From NCBI GenBank assembly GCA_002197995.1, contig NGZR01000001.1, forward strand, positions 10,726,001 to 10,790,000: 64,000 nt of DNA, read 5' to 3'. The translations under genes and the position numbers were made by a program. This DNA is from Gaeumannomyces sp. JS-464. Its lineage: Eukaryota > Ascomycota > Sordariomycetes > Magnaporthales > Magnaporthaceae. Position 1 is the stretch's first letter. Every line of letters begins with the position of its first letter. The notes below the pieces were generated by a model. The model saw nothing but the letters and a program-made list of their open reading frames with translations, had not been told where the DNA came from and searched no databases. Of this stretch, positions 32,379 through 43,756 are shown one piece after another.

Positions 32379-35300
32379 TTAGGCTGCTTTAAAATGCCAA
32401 TGCCAGCAGCCGCTCGGCACGCTGCGCGTCGTAATATGCCAGTCCGTATCGAATGAAAGCAAGCCTCCAAGAAATAGAAATCGTCCTCAAACGGGAGGTT
32501 GCAAGCTGTGACAAGAAAAAGGCTGGACAAATGCGCGGCAATGGGGTAATGCTTCGATCACCTAGGCCGAAAAAGGCAGCCTCGAAGGCGGCATACAGCG
32601 CGTCCCTGTACGAGCGGCACTGGGAAGAGTGCCTTTGCAGCGCCTGCTTAACCTGGTCGAGGCTTTGGGGAGCAACCGGCGATAGCTCGAGGTGGCCCTT
32701 CAAAGCGTGGGCGCTGCGTTCGAGATCATCCGCATAGCGCATCTCGAAGTCCGACATGGCATGCGCCTAGATGCGCTAGACAAGGCTTTTAACGCGAGCT
32801 GGTGCGGCCTCGTGGGATTCCCGGGGGCGGGGCACAAGGGGCGAGTCCTAAGGGGGGCGATGGTGTCCGAAGATGTCGTCGGCAGATACGAAGCCCTTGA
32901 TGCTGGTGCGGTGGTTGTCGACAAACGCCACAAATGGTCTGTGGGCCACCACTGGTGGTGCGACGTTCAAGCGCAGCATCACTTGGGCTACCTTGCCCAA
33001 ATACTCGTAAAACAAGTGATTCGCGAACCAGACGGCGAACTTGTCCTGAACTTTGCCCTGTATCTCATTAACGCCAAAGTAAGCGTGCCACTTCGTCCCC
33101 GAGGGCGGTGCGGGCGGGTAGCAGGGCCACTGCCCCTGATAAAAGGAGACAAGCTCGGTCACCAAACTGTCCACCATTTGTTTATAATTAGGCCCTGCCC
33201 CGACGCCTGCCCAAATCCTGATCGGTCTCCCAACACGCGATTTTAGGCAGCCGTGATTCAAGGCATGCGCGGTACTCACGAGTACCCTCCTCGACAATTT
33301 TCTTAATGGCCGAAGCGACGAACTCATGGCCCGCGCTGACCTGGAACGAACGGTAGCCGGGAGGGACTATCTGCGCCATTTCTGGGGCCAAGATAAAGGC
33401 CTTAAGCATCTAATGTATCGGGAGTGCGAAAAGGGGCTCTTTTAATGACCGAACCTGCACGTTAGCCCCAAACGCCATCGACGAAAGCCAGGACATAACC
33501 TTATGCCGGCGCGAGGATGTGCCGTCGCTTAGCACCAGGTGCAGCCGACATACGTGAAAAAGCACGCTGTTGTTCTTATAAAGCCAAAAGAAATCGACGC
33601 CGTCGTGGCCGAAAGAGGGCAAGGGATGCATTGGACCGTTAATTGTGCCGATAGGGAGGAAACAGCGCCAAAGCGTAGCCTGCAAATCCCCAGGTTGCAA
33701 CGCCGTGGACAAACAAGGATTGCCCTCGAGGATGATCCTCGACGTGCCAAAGCACGCAATAGCCCTCGAAACTCCCCAATTGCGCCCTCGACCGCCTGAA
33801 TAAACCCTGTCATAGGCTGTCGTAAAGCCCTCCGCCCCAAAGCCCGAAGTCCGGCACCAGGCAAAGGCGACGAGATCATATTCGAAAAGGGACTCGGTCA
33901 GCCTGGGCAGATCATTAACAAATTTGGACTTTAAATCGGGACTGTACAGCTCCGCCTGGAGATCGGCTTGTTTAAAGAGAGCCTTAACAAATAGGCGCAG
34001 TTGCGAGTGCTAAGACAAGAAACCAAGACCTTTTAGCCATTCCACCCGCTGCATGTCTTTTAGGTGTTCGGGATAAAAGGTGCGAATGGGGGTGAGCCGG
34101 CTAATCAAAACCAAAAGCTTAAGATCCGGTTCGCTCGGCAGGAATAGCGACCGCACGGCAGCGAACCGGAGGATGGAAAGGGCCTACTCAGTGCCGGTGT
34201 AAGCCGTTAAGGGATCCGGAATGGGATATAAGGTGAAAGCGTGGAGATATGCAAGATATATCCTGCCCCTGAAGCTCCCGTCGTCGACCAGGCGGCCAAG
34301 TTCCGAATCGATTTGGTAAGCGCGGCAGGCAAAGCTTGCCCCTTTCGTAACGTGGACAGAGACGTGCCCACTGTTTTTAAGATTGCCGGCTGCTTTGCCC
34401 ACGCGGGCCCATGTAACCTCGCCGTTAAGAACGAGGAGCATCCGGGAGTTACGGCGGTTAACAAGCACCAGCTTACTCCGCAGTCCCATAAGTGCGCCGA
34501 ACGATTGGGAAGTAAGGTTAATCCATATGCCGCGGAATTGTCTTAATTCGAGCCTGTTGGATCCGGGCTGGAGGGAGAACTGGAGCCGCAGTCTCGGAAT
34601 CTCGATATCAAAACCGTCAAAAGGCACTTGGGTTTTGTCGAGGCACACATGCAAATGCTCCAGGTTTTCGATAGGGCGGAGAGCAGCAGCAATCGCCATT
34701 TCCGTTTTGCTGTGTCGTGAAATAAGGAGACGTAACCCTTTGCGAAGCTGCCAAATCCTTGTATATCCTCGGAACAATGTCCAGCCATCCCTTAAAACGC
34801 CCTCATCTTGCTGCCAAAAGCTTTGGATTGGGCGAAACTCGACGATATCTTTAGCCGTGTTGTACTAGTGCGTGTACTTATCGACGAACGATAAAAGAAA
34901 AAGGCCCGCGAAGCAATTTGCAGGAACGACCTGGTATATGACCTTGCTGTCGCAAAGCGTGGCGCATACGAGCAGTCCGTGGGAATCAAAGAGCCCCATG
35001 CTAACGGTATAGCCCGAAACTTCGGCTTTAAGGCCAAACTGCATGCCAGGAACGTCGGTAGGCATAACGTTAAAAACCGCCCTGCCGAATAGCTGCCTGT
35101 AAAGCCTGTGGTCCTCATACTGGGTTGGAAGTCGAGATAGCGGGAAACCTGTCATTATTGGCGGGTTTAAATTAGTTTGGGAAACAAGCGAAGTAGTCAT
35201 TAAGGGATCCGGCTTTGTAGGCCTCCAAGAGGAAAGGAAATAAGACAGGATACAAGATACAGGAAGGGAAATAGGAAAGGATGTTGGAGGGAAAAGAGGA

Positions 35301-36208
35301 AAAAGAACGATCTCGCCACATACCGTTAACAAGTAGCTCAGCTGTTAGCAGGTTAAACATAACGTTCAAGGAATAGCCGTAAATGGGAGCTGTAATGGTT
35401 TCCAGCCAATGCTCCATTGGCGACTGGAGGGATTCCCATTGGTTACCGTTGTTATAGTTGGACCAGCACTGGTAAATAGCGCCGTTAAGGGCATCTCTTC
35501 CACCCTCCGCCGCCGTAAACATGCCGGATAAATAGGCACGGGCACGATTACAAACCCGCTTCCAGCGAAGAACCATTAGCGGCAATAGGGTGCCCTGCGG
35601 CCTAAGGTCGTCAGCCGTAAGGCATTCCTAACAGCTGATAAAGCATTATACCAGGATCGATGCGTCCTCGGAGCGACTTAGTAGGGGGCGAAAATGGTGC
35701 TCTTTAACGTCGAAGGTCGCGATGCAAATTAAAGCAACCTCGGCGATCTTTCCGAACAGCTCCTGGCGGAAGTTATTGTCCGTAATGGACCGTGCCTTCG
35801 CGCAAATCGACTTCAGCCAGCCAAAAGCAATAAGACGAGCCTCTCGAAAAAATCCCAAAAAGGCACGGTGCTTATCCTGGTCGGACGAGAGGGTCAAAGC
35901 GCGGGTGGCGACGAAAATGAAGTTTGCGAGGGCCTGGGAGGACTCCCAGTTCATCCTGATCCGACCCGCTGCCTCTCGAAGCTCACCAGCCCGCGGCAGA
36001 ATTTGACGTCATTCAGGATATGGTGGCCCTCCCTTAGGTCCGAGCCCTTTGTAGGGGGTCCTGCCTGGTACATGGCCTGGAAGAGGACGACCACCATGCA
36101 AATTGAACGAATGCGGATCAAGGTGGGCCCCAGGGCCGGATAAAAGTGGACCAGTTGCCCCCTTAAACGTGCCAGTCCAGTAGATAATGGAGCATAGAAA
36201 GTGCTCAA

Positions 36209-37232
36209 AGCATAGAGCTTGCCGGGTTAAGCTTGGCGTTGAGACGAAATGCTGCCTGATGGGCCGAATCCTGCTGCGAACCCAACCTCATGTCACGGGC
36301 TCGCCGGGGTGCCTTGCAAGCAAGATTTCGAGCCTACTGTACAAAGAGCAAGAACTGGCTCTGAAATGCAAGTACTCTTTTCTTGCAAGGGTTGGAGAGC
36401 GCTCCACAGCTTGGCACTGAGGTTGCGTGGAAAGTGGAGGTGGGGTGTTCCCAAGTCTTGTGCCCTGGCTGCGCTCTTGGCAGGCCAGGACACTCCCTTG
36501 GCAAAGATACGCCCCCCTCACCTCTTGGCGGACCGGGATAGTATCTTGGCAAACGACGATACGCGCCCCCCCTACATCTTGGCAGACTGGGGCTTGTGGA
36601 TCGTTTTTGTGCTAATTCTATGCGCCAAGTGTGACTCGTGTTTACACCGGTAGTACACCTTAGCAGCTGCACTACTGGTAAGCTACCCTTGTTGCATCAG
36701 GAGGATATCGAAGGTTGAATTGGTGGGTCAGTCAGCTGATGTGCTAAACGACCAACACCACCGGATGTAGGCGAGTGGTTACTCTGGCACGCTCCCTTAC
36801 ACCCGGTGCCCTGCCCACTACAAAACGAACTTATTAATCTTACAAGGTGTTACGTGCTGTGCACTGGAAAGGGTTTTCACAGGGACATCTTAGAGGAACA
36901 GGTCACTCAGCAGCCGTTGCTTAAATAGCTTCATATTCGAGTGCAAAAGAATGAAGCTGCGGATAAGGCTTATGTCACGGTTCTGACCTCCTCAGCTGTA
37001 CTTAGACTAGTTTTGTGGATAGCATGTGACCTAGGGCCAAGACCCACAAGCACCATGCCTTAGCCTGAAGCCTCTCGGCCTTTGGAGATCCTCACCAATG
37101 TGGGATCTCCATGCCACAACAGAGGTCTTCCCTAAGCAGCCCATGACAGCTTGAATGTAACATACTGACAAGATAGAAGGCTTAGAGCGTCCTCAACGAG
37201 TATTAGCCACTTTAGGGTACTTTGAAATCGAG
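36209..37232. other. Repeat-like sequence, no gene recognised
   Basis: 36,973-37,121 has family-B-like ends (TGTCACGGTTCTG ... CATGCCACAACA) without matching flanks. 36,760-36,815 (GCGAGTGGTTACTCTGGCAC, then CCCTTACA) resembles the right half of the element at 37,233-37,368. The region 36,430-36,610 has repeats of (T/C)TTGGCA(G/A)(A/G)C. No coding potential recognised. Confidence 0.4.
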
Positions 37233-37368
37233 TGTAACGGGGTCGCTTGTAGAGGGACCGCAGTGGCTTGATATACAGTGGCGCCAGAGGGTTCGAGCAC
37301 GAAGTGCTCGAACTGTTGGATCTTTTTCTATGTAGTCGAGTGGTTAAACTCTGGCCCACTCCCTTACA
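37233..37368 (+). mobile_element. Small LTR-like element E (136 bp)
   Basis: TGTAACGGGGTCGCTTG to CCACTCCCTTACA with a perfect 5-bp duplication TCGAG (37,228-37,232; 37,369-37,373). It includes a short inverted repeat GTTCGAGCACGAAGTGCTCGAAC. Related left halves are at 22,077 and right halves near 36,770. Confidence 0.8.
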
Positions 37369-37584
37369 TCGAGATGTTAGCTCAAAAGGCAAACTGCCAA
37401 CTCCAGTTCAGGAGGCAAGCCGCCAAGTGGCAGGAGAGGAGGCTGTGATGGGCGAGGTGGTGGGGTAATGCTAAGAGACAAATGTGGTGTTAAACGCAGT
37501 GTATTGGGGTGGCCGAAAATAGCCTAAAGCTCCCTGCAACATGGGGTGCATTTAGAAATGTATCTTGTTTATTGTACACTTTCA

Positions 37585-37745
37585 GGGGTGTGATAAAGTG
37601 GCTGAAGCGCCACTTTTTGCACTGTGATGCAAAAGTGGTGAAGTAAAAGAGATGGAGTAAAGGCGGTGAAGTAAAGGCGGTGAAGCAAAGGCGGTGAAGC
37701 AAAAGCGCTAATTTCCAGCCAATCAGTTATTAACTTTATTAACAC
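37585..37745 (-). repeat. Repeat family G, copy 2
   Basis: GTGTGATAAAGTGGCTGAAGCGCC begins an end-like sequence, followed by tandem AAAGGCGGTGAAG(T/C)A units at 37,650-37,705. It is a reverse-orientation relative of 24,655-24,850. Confidence 0.55.
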
Positions 37746-38139
37746 ACTCATAGCATCGTGTTATAATAGGCGGTAAGAGTAACGCGCCGCTGGGGCACTA
37801 ATGGAGGGTTCTCGCGGGGAGATATTAAAGGTCCAACTGAACGGTATTAATGTCTGGTATATTAGGATTGGTTGCGGTAATTACGGTCCTGTCGCTTACC
37901 CTCCAAACCTCCCTGCTTGGGTAAGCTCCCTTTCTTATGTAGCCCCTCTGGTGATCCCTTGAAGGACTCTGACAGTGTAGTCTCCTGCTTGCGCCTCTGT
38001 TGCTATTCTTACCTATACTGGGCTTCCAAACTCTTGTCCCAGTCCTTGGGGTGGCAAGCATAAAACCTTCACCACACTGGGGCTTCAAGTTTAAAACCTT
38101 TGCCACTGGGGCTTGGTTCTCTGGGTTGTTACAGTAAGA

Positions 38140-38345
38140 GATTAAAAAATACGGTGAAATAATTACAAAAAGGTAAATGAACTATGAAAAGCAATAAGCG
38201 AATTACAAAAAGCGGTGAATGAGTAAAGGCGGTGAGTGAATCACAAAAGGTGTAACACGGCACGTGGTAACCGCCTCGCAGGCAAGAACTACAGGATGAG
38301 AGAGCCTGTGAACGAAGCTCCAAGGGCTGCACGAGTATAGTTCAG
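38140..38345 (-). repeat. Repeat family G, copy 3
   Basis: AAAGCGGTGAATGAGTAAAG, then GCGGTGAGTGAATCACAAAA, followed by AGTATAGTTCAGCCTTTAA at about 38,335. The latter also occurs in reverse complement near 24,200, so the family spans more than its tandem part. Confidence 0.5.
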
Positions 38346-38938
38346 CCTTTAACCTAAATCAAAAATCATGTTAGGCTTCAAAGCCTATAGAGGGAAGGTT
38401 CACGGCTTGACAGCTGAAGGCCGCCAAGGCAACATATATAAATCTCCCCCTTAAGGAGACTGGAGGGCAAGCAACCATTTATGTTTACCCTACGCCTCTA
38501 TACTCGTAGATCTACACTAGATCATCTGGTACTTGCTAGCACGTCTGATGCCCTTAGGCGAGAGTGGGACAGCACTCGCGACAGACGTTAAATAAACCTA
38601 ACCTAATGTAACCTAGCCGACAACATTTCCCCGTGTAGCCCTTAAATTTTAGCGCATGGATCCTGCATCCTTCAGGTAGCTGCGCCATCCTCGTATGATA
38701 GTCGGTGGATATTGGATCACCGACCGCTGGCGCATGCACCGGAGGACCCCGGAGGATCTCTGTGACCGGGATCCCCAGAGCGAAGAAGGGGTGCGGCCGG
38801 TAGGCCGCAACGCTCCCAATCCAGGAACCAGATGTCACGTTATCATCCGACGTATATATGGGTCTTCATCACCCTCCCTCTTGTAAATAGATTCTGTTCC
38901 GACTCATGTTTAATACATGGTAACTGGATTCATACTAT

Positions 38939-39095
38939 TGTGATGGCGCGGCGTGCCTTGTTGGGCAGACGCAGCCATGTCTCGTTTGCACCAAGATACT
39001 AAGCCCAACGTGGGATACAAGTCAGAGAACTTGTATCTTCTCGTCCTTTTGGCCTAGTGGGATTGGGCTTAGCTAGATTTGCCAGAGCCATGACA
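38939..39095 (-). mobile_element. LTR-like element family B, left of a facing pair
   Basis: A 157-bp element with plus-strand ends TGTGATGGCGCGGCGTGCC and TTGCCAGAGCCATGACA. A perfect 5-bp duplication ACTAT (38,934-38,938; 39,096-39,100) flanks it. Confidence 0.88.
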
Positions 39096-39181
39096 ACTAT
39101 CTGCAGATCTTTGTGCATCACTTTGGGAGATCTCCGTGCCTACAAGAGAGAGACTCTCCTACCAGCTGTAGAGCTTCTTTC

Positions 39182-39337
39182 TGTCACGGCTCTGGCATAT
39201 CTAGCTAAGCCCAATCCCACTAGGCCAAAGGACGAGAAGATACAAGTTCCCTGACTTGTATCCCACGTTGGGCTTAGTACCTTGGTGCAAACGAGACATG
39301 GCTGCGTCTGCCCAACAAGGCACGCCGCGCCATCACA
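39182..39337 (+). mobile_element. LTR-like element family B, right of a facing pair
   Basis: A 156-bp element TGTCACGGCTCTGGC to CGCGCCATCACA with a perfect 5-bp duplication CTTTC (39,177-39,181; 39,338-39,342). It is nearly the exact reverse complement of the copy at 38,939-39,095. Confidence 0.88.
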
Positions 39338-39527
39338 CTTTCCAGAGAATGCCTTGTTTGAGCTGATACATCACGTCTGCTAGCGACTACCAGATAATTA
39401 GAGTAAACAGAAGGTCCTAAGCAATTAACTAGCTAGCAAAATAAACCATCAGCCGTCTAGTGTCGACTTGGAAGCACATACAAAACAGCCGCAATTAAAA
39501 GCTTGTCCAGATACCCCTTTTGCGTCC

Positions 39528-39900
39528 TTATACTCCTGAACTTTGGAGTGATTCAAAGTCGACTCCTTCTCCCATGACCTCTCGCTTTCCGGCCGGCCTT
39601 CCATTCGATAAAATATTCACCTTCCCCTGCTTTGTTGTTCTCTTGTCAAGCAACTTCACCCCTTCGTGGTTTCCTTGATAAGAAGATTCGAAGATCTCGA
39701 TGGCAACTTTGCCGATATCACTCTTCTTTTGCCACGTATTTCTTCATCAGAGAAACCTTCCCACTTTACCAGATACCAATCCGTTTTCCCCGATTTCCAT
39801 TTCGCAAGCAGTTTTTCAACGGTCCATATTCCACCGTCTACATCAACCTCAAGAGGTTGGCTGCTTTTCTGTGAAGTTGCCAAATATTGGCACTTTTCAG
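39528..39900 (-). other. Chromodomain-coding end of the DUF3435 gene
   Basis: Read on the minus strand, 39,860-39,725 gives GGIWTVEKLLAKWKSGKTDW and YLVKWEGFSDEE. In the neighbouring frame it continues TWQKKSDIGKVAIEIFESSY and ends at TAA 39,530-39,528. A chromodomain normally reads DEENTW at this point; here one A of the run is missing, which breaks the frame. The aromatic cage positions (the W/Y of WYLVKW and the later W of TWQ) are present. Confidence 0.7.
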
Positions 39901-42821
39901 CGTTGATAGGATTGGCCTCCATCAGCAGGCCAAAGCCAGGAAGTTTTGAAAGCATTCTCTGTGCGGCGTGAATGCTTTTGGCTTGATGGATCCGCTCTCC
40001 TATCCTCCGAAAGCAGAGGCTTTGGGTCGATTGGTATCGACGGATCTGTCGTCCCGCCGCTTGAAAGCGAAAGCTGTGTATCGATTGGAATTAGCGCCGC
40101 CGAAGTACCGCTGCCTGAAAGCAAAAGCAGTGGATCGATTGGTGTGGGAGATGGCCTAGACCAGGCAATATCCTGCTTTCCGGCCCCAGTGGTTTCGCAA
40201 GAATTTTGAAGCTTCAAGGATTGAACCTTTCGTTTTTTGGTGCCCAGATTATCTCCAGTATGCTGGCGTTTTTTTGATTCAGGCTCTGTGATGCTGTGAA
40301 CATCTGACAGATGGTTCCAGAATTCGCGAGTCGAACCCAAGGTATGCGAGCATCTGGGATCTGGACATTGTATTGGCCATTGGCCGTCCCAAGGTATTCC
40401 AAAAGACATGCTGAAATGTGACGCTTCCAAGACTTTTGATCCAGAAATTGGTGCAGCCTTTCACTGGCGGTAAGGTCCTGACGGTGGAGATGTACAGGGC
40501 AATATCCCGCGCAGGCGACTGCATGGCGATAAATAACCAGATTATACCGGGAAGGCAAACCCAGGTTAGCATTGTTGAGGTGGCTTTCACAATGCGCTTC
40601 CCACTTTTCCTGTGTGGTTATCCAATTGCTGCAAAGAAAGCAGAACTTTGCAAAACCATACTGTGAAATATGGTAGTCTTTGAGGCACTTATAAACATGA
40701 TGCCACCGGTCCTGGATTGGAATCCTGAACAACTGTTAACGATAGCGTTAAAATGGATCTAGTATAGCATTTACTTACTTTGTCATAATTTGCTTGCAGG
40801 ATTCTGTTGGGCATTTCCCGTTGATGGGATCCAGTTCCCCTTGATAGGCAACTTGAATGTCACTTTTCCGTAAAGTGATCAAATCCCGAAGAGCAGATAT
40901 CCACTCATGAGTTCGTGGCGGCACACGCTTTAGTAAGCTGTCGGCAAGATTGAGGCGTGATTGGGGCAACATATGGCAGATACGTTGAAGATGGCCTTTG
41001 CGCCAGTCGGCTTGCCCGGTTAAGTTGCAAGTTTGGCGTTGGCTATATCGCACCTCCTGCAGTGCTTGAGACTCAAGACCTCTGCGTTTTTCGTATAGCT
41101 GTCCTCGTTGAGTTGCAAGGGCTTTCTTGAGCTCGGTCGCCTTTGTATTGTTGATTTTGACCGTTAACTCGTCAATTTGCGTCGATAGGGAAACATATTC
41201 CGAGCTGTGCCGAAGTTCGGCAATGGACTCTGCGGAAAGTGCTTGTTGAAGTTGGGAAACTCTCCCCATAGTTGCTGAGCGGAAGCATTCAGCAATATCT
41301 GAGCGGGGCTTTGTTCCGAGAAAATTCGCAGCTCCGTCGATGGTGGAAATGCTACCCAGATAATGGTTGATAAGTACTGAAGGGTTGCTTTGTGAGGCAA
41401 ACCTGAGCACTTGCCCAAGGGAGTATCCATTGTCTGATAAAAATAGTTGAGTTAGCCAAAAGCACCTGATAAATATTTGGAATCAGATCATGTATACCAT
41501 TAGCTCGAATAAGTGCTTCACGACGGGCGGCGTGAAGTCCTAAGCCGTGAGGAAACCCTGCACGCATTGCCCATTTGGATAACTGCGTCCCCCAAGCCTT
41601 GGGTGTCACAGGTTCTGTTCGGAACCCGGCATTGTCCCACTGTGGAAAGACAGGCTTGTCTTCCATATTTTTTGCCCAGTGAAGGATCAAATAGCTCTCG
41701 CCTTGTGGTGGCCTGGCTCGGAGCAAGTCTTCCACAGTCCGTATGTTGCCGAACGCCGAGGATGAGATAAGGTTTGCAAGCCAATGCAACATCGGTTGTG
41801 CAAAGAGAGGCGGTGGAAGACTATCTTCGGTTGGCATATGCTCGACAAATATATGCTCTGGTCTGTTATCAGGTTAGCTTTGGTTTAGATAACCCGGGTA
41901 AACTGGCCAAATGAACTGACTGATTTTCGTCAATTCCTTTGCAGATCTCCCTCGTGAATTTTAATCGGAGTTCTGGCTCGCTGCCTTTCCATGCCACCAC
42001 GCACAGCAGATCCTAATAAAATTTCAAAGTTAATTTAAAGTTTGGTTAACAGTATCGCAAAAGGTTAATGAATCCATTACCTTATATTTTGCTTGACAAA
42101 CCTCTTGTAGTCTCGCTGATGTAAAACAGTGGATGTTTAGAAGGAGGGTGTAGTCGGCTCGGACACCTTCATGCGTGTATGCATGCCAATCGTTTGTCCA
42201 ATGCAGCTGCATCATATGGACGTAGTTCTCGATCGTTAAAAATCGCTTAACCTTGCGTGCTGATTTTCCTTTCGGCAAGCCGAGGTCCCTAACCAACTCC
42301 CCATCAATGTACTTTTCAAATTAGTAGCCATAGCGTCAAAAGTAATAAGGTGGAAAGTAATAAGAAATAATATTTACTTACTCCCGCCATTGACAACCTC
42401 ACGTCATCGGGGATTTTTTGGCAGTTCTTTCGCTGCCAAGCATTGCAGAACTTCCGCATCTGACTCCTTACACTTGCAGCTGTAGGTTTTCCTTTCCCCT
42501 GGAGCCTGCCTACCATCACATGTACAAGAAACCCAGCGAAGTGTTTGAGCGTTGCCATATCAGTAGGTGATGAGTTCGGACATATTTTTTCATACCTTGG
42601 CAGAAATCTGTTAGCTTGCAAGTATTGTTAAAGTTATGAAAAGGATTCCTTACATACGCCTTCCAAACTTCTAGCATTCGGTCATACTGCTTTTGACTTT
42701 TAGGCCTGAGAGGTTTGCCAACCGGGTCTGCGCTGATATTGGATCGATCCAAAGAGAATCCATTTTGTAAAGCTCGCTCAATAATGAGCTCGCTAAATTG
42801 GAAACTCGGGCTGGTGCTCAT
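39528..42821 (-). CDS. DUF3435 tyrosine recombinase with C2H2 fingers and chromodomain
   Basis: ATG at 42,821 (ACAATGAGC). Seven exons: 42,821-42,658; 42,607-42,382; 42,311-42,081; 42,012-41,921; 41,862-41,498; 41,433-40,779; 40,724-39,528. The six introns are 50-69 nt, mostly with GTATGT/GTAAGT-like donors. The first 578 residues read without a stop. They match the DUF3435 (FluG-type) family: N-terminal KPLRPKSQKQYDRMLEVWKA, MRKFCNAWQRKN, catalytic-box-like CFTSARLQEV (R197), GLHAARREAL (H348, R351) and NPSVLINHYL (Y384). The last exon has finger segments (FCFLCSNWITTQEKWEAHC; CPDPRCSHTLGSTREFWNHL) and then a chromodomain, IWTVEKLLAKWK and WYLVKWEGF. It carries three one-base frameshifts (about 40,380, 39,970, 39,740). 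DUF3435 enzymes mobilise Starships and related elements; whether this one moves anything is unknown. Confidence 0.8.
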
Positions 42822-43756
42822 TGTGATGTGTTGCTTCCGTTGTAAATATGTCTGTTTGTAGGTGGGCAAAATCTTATGGCTAATGGGGCAATGAAACAGG
42901 TCGCAATTAGGAGGCCAAAGGGCAAAAAAAGGATGGTGATCTTTTCGTGGTGCTCATTGTGATAAATATGCTGTTTTTGTTGTAACTAGCTTTGTGTGTA
43001 GGTGCATAAGAATGTTGAGCTTTGAAGGTGTTGGGCGATGAGACAGATCAATATCATCAGGGGCCGGAAAGTAAAGTAAAAGGAAGATGAGCGATGGGAA
43101 GGATAGAAAAGATTGAAAGTATGAAAGATGATGGGAGGATAGGAGGGATGGGGAGGATGGGGAGGATGGGAGGGATGGGGAGGATGGGGAGGATGGGAGG
43201 GATGGGGAGGATAGGAAAGATGGGAAGAATTGAGGTAGCCATAGGATGTACATATATATAGGCAATTCATAAGGCCCGTGCGTCAATACAATTTCCATGT
43301 GGTCCATCAATCAAAAGTCTTTTTCTTGCCTCGATGTGGCTGAGAGCCGTTTGGCTTTCTCTTGCCGGTACTAAAGTACCTGCGAGGGTCGCAGGGGACG
43401 CAGGGTGGGTCAACTGCTCCGGGAGCAGCTCAGGGAGCAGCTCCGGGAGCAGCAGGAGCAAGGCTCCACTGGCGCCGGAGCTCTGAGATGTAAAGGCGGC
43501 AATGGAAAAAGCCCAGATTCGTGCGGTATAACAGAAAGGTGTTACCAGCTGAGGGACATGACCGTGAGATGTGGCTGGCTAGAAACGTTACCTATAAATT
43601 TGGGCAGCTCGTCCTTCTCCGTCCTTCCCAATGGCCATCACTCCTCACACCTGGCCCCGAACTCTTTCCACACGCAGTATTGATATTTGAACGTCCCACC
43701 AAAGCGCAAGTAGACAGCAATCTTGTCTAGCAATCAAACCAACCACCAGTGCCATC
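42822..43756. other. Upstream region of two divergent genes with minisatellites
   Basis: 43,130-43,230 is a purine-rich minisatellite of GGGGAGGAT(G/A)GGAGGGAT units. 43,405-43,465 repeats CTC(C/A)GGGAGCAG. A TATA-like CCTATAAATTTG at about 43,589 lies 165 bp before the 43,757 start. The region marks the border between the repeat block on the left and the gene island on the right. Confidence 0.6.

Larger units (their letters stand above)
27799..36208 (-). pseudogene. Giant DUF3638/DUF3645 protein pseudogene, N-terminally truncated
   Basis: This is a relic of the roughly 3,000-residue fungal protein carrying DUF6606, DUF3638 and DUF3645, annotated in databases as a putative ubiquitinyl hydrolase; its real role is unknown. 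Reading right to left: FQAMYQAGPPTKGSDL near 36,070; NWESSQALANFIFVATRAL near 35,940; MEHWLETITAP near 35,420; a retained intron 35,323-35,149 (GTATGT ... GACAG) that joins LLVNG to FPLSRL; DUF3638 with MQLNMGEGKSTVIVPTVAA near 31,370; LDESDENFSVKF near 30,980; ALSSYYGGFSGDDLFFAF near 30,110; DUF3645 with CLVFLDEAHTRGTDFKLP near 29,300 and MRMRKLGKGQS; and a C-terminal ILITKIRRNCESIDKTHIG, stop at 27,799. Several Trp codons are now stops. About 600 N-terminal residues, including DUF6606, are missing beyond 36,208. Confidence 0.85.
38346..39415 (+). repeat. LTR-like host sequence with two opposing family B insertions
   Basis: 38,430-38,460 carries a TATA-like ACATATATAAATCTCCCCC. 38,880-38,938, 39,096-39,181 and 39,338 onward are pieces of one sequence related to the LTR-like repeat at 27,320-27,445. 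It was hit twice by family B elements 86 bp apart, in opposite orientation. Confidence 0.5.

Noticed and set aside
27200..42850. A complete Starship element headed by the DUF3435 gene
   Set aside because: The gene order is compatible, but I found no terminal direct repeats, no target motif and no recognisable cargo set apart from a pseudogene, so no element is called.
43130..43230. CRISPR-like or telomeric repeat array
   Set aside because: The units are adjacent without spacers and purine-rich; it is a minisatellite.
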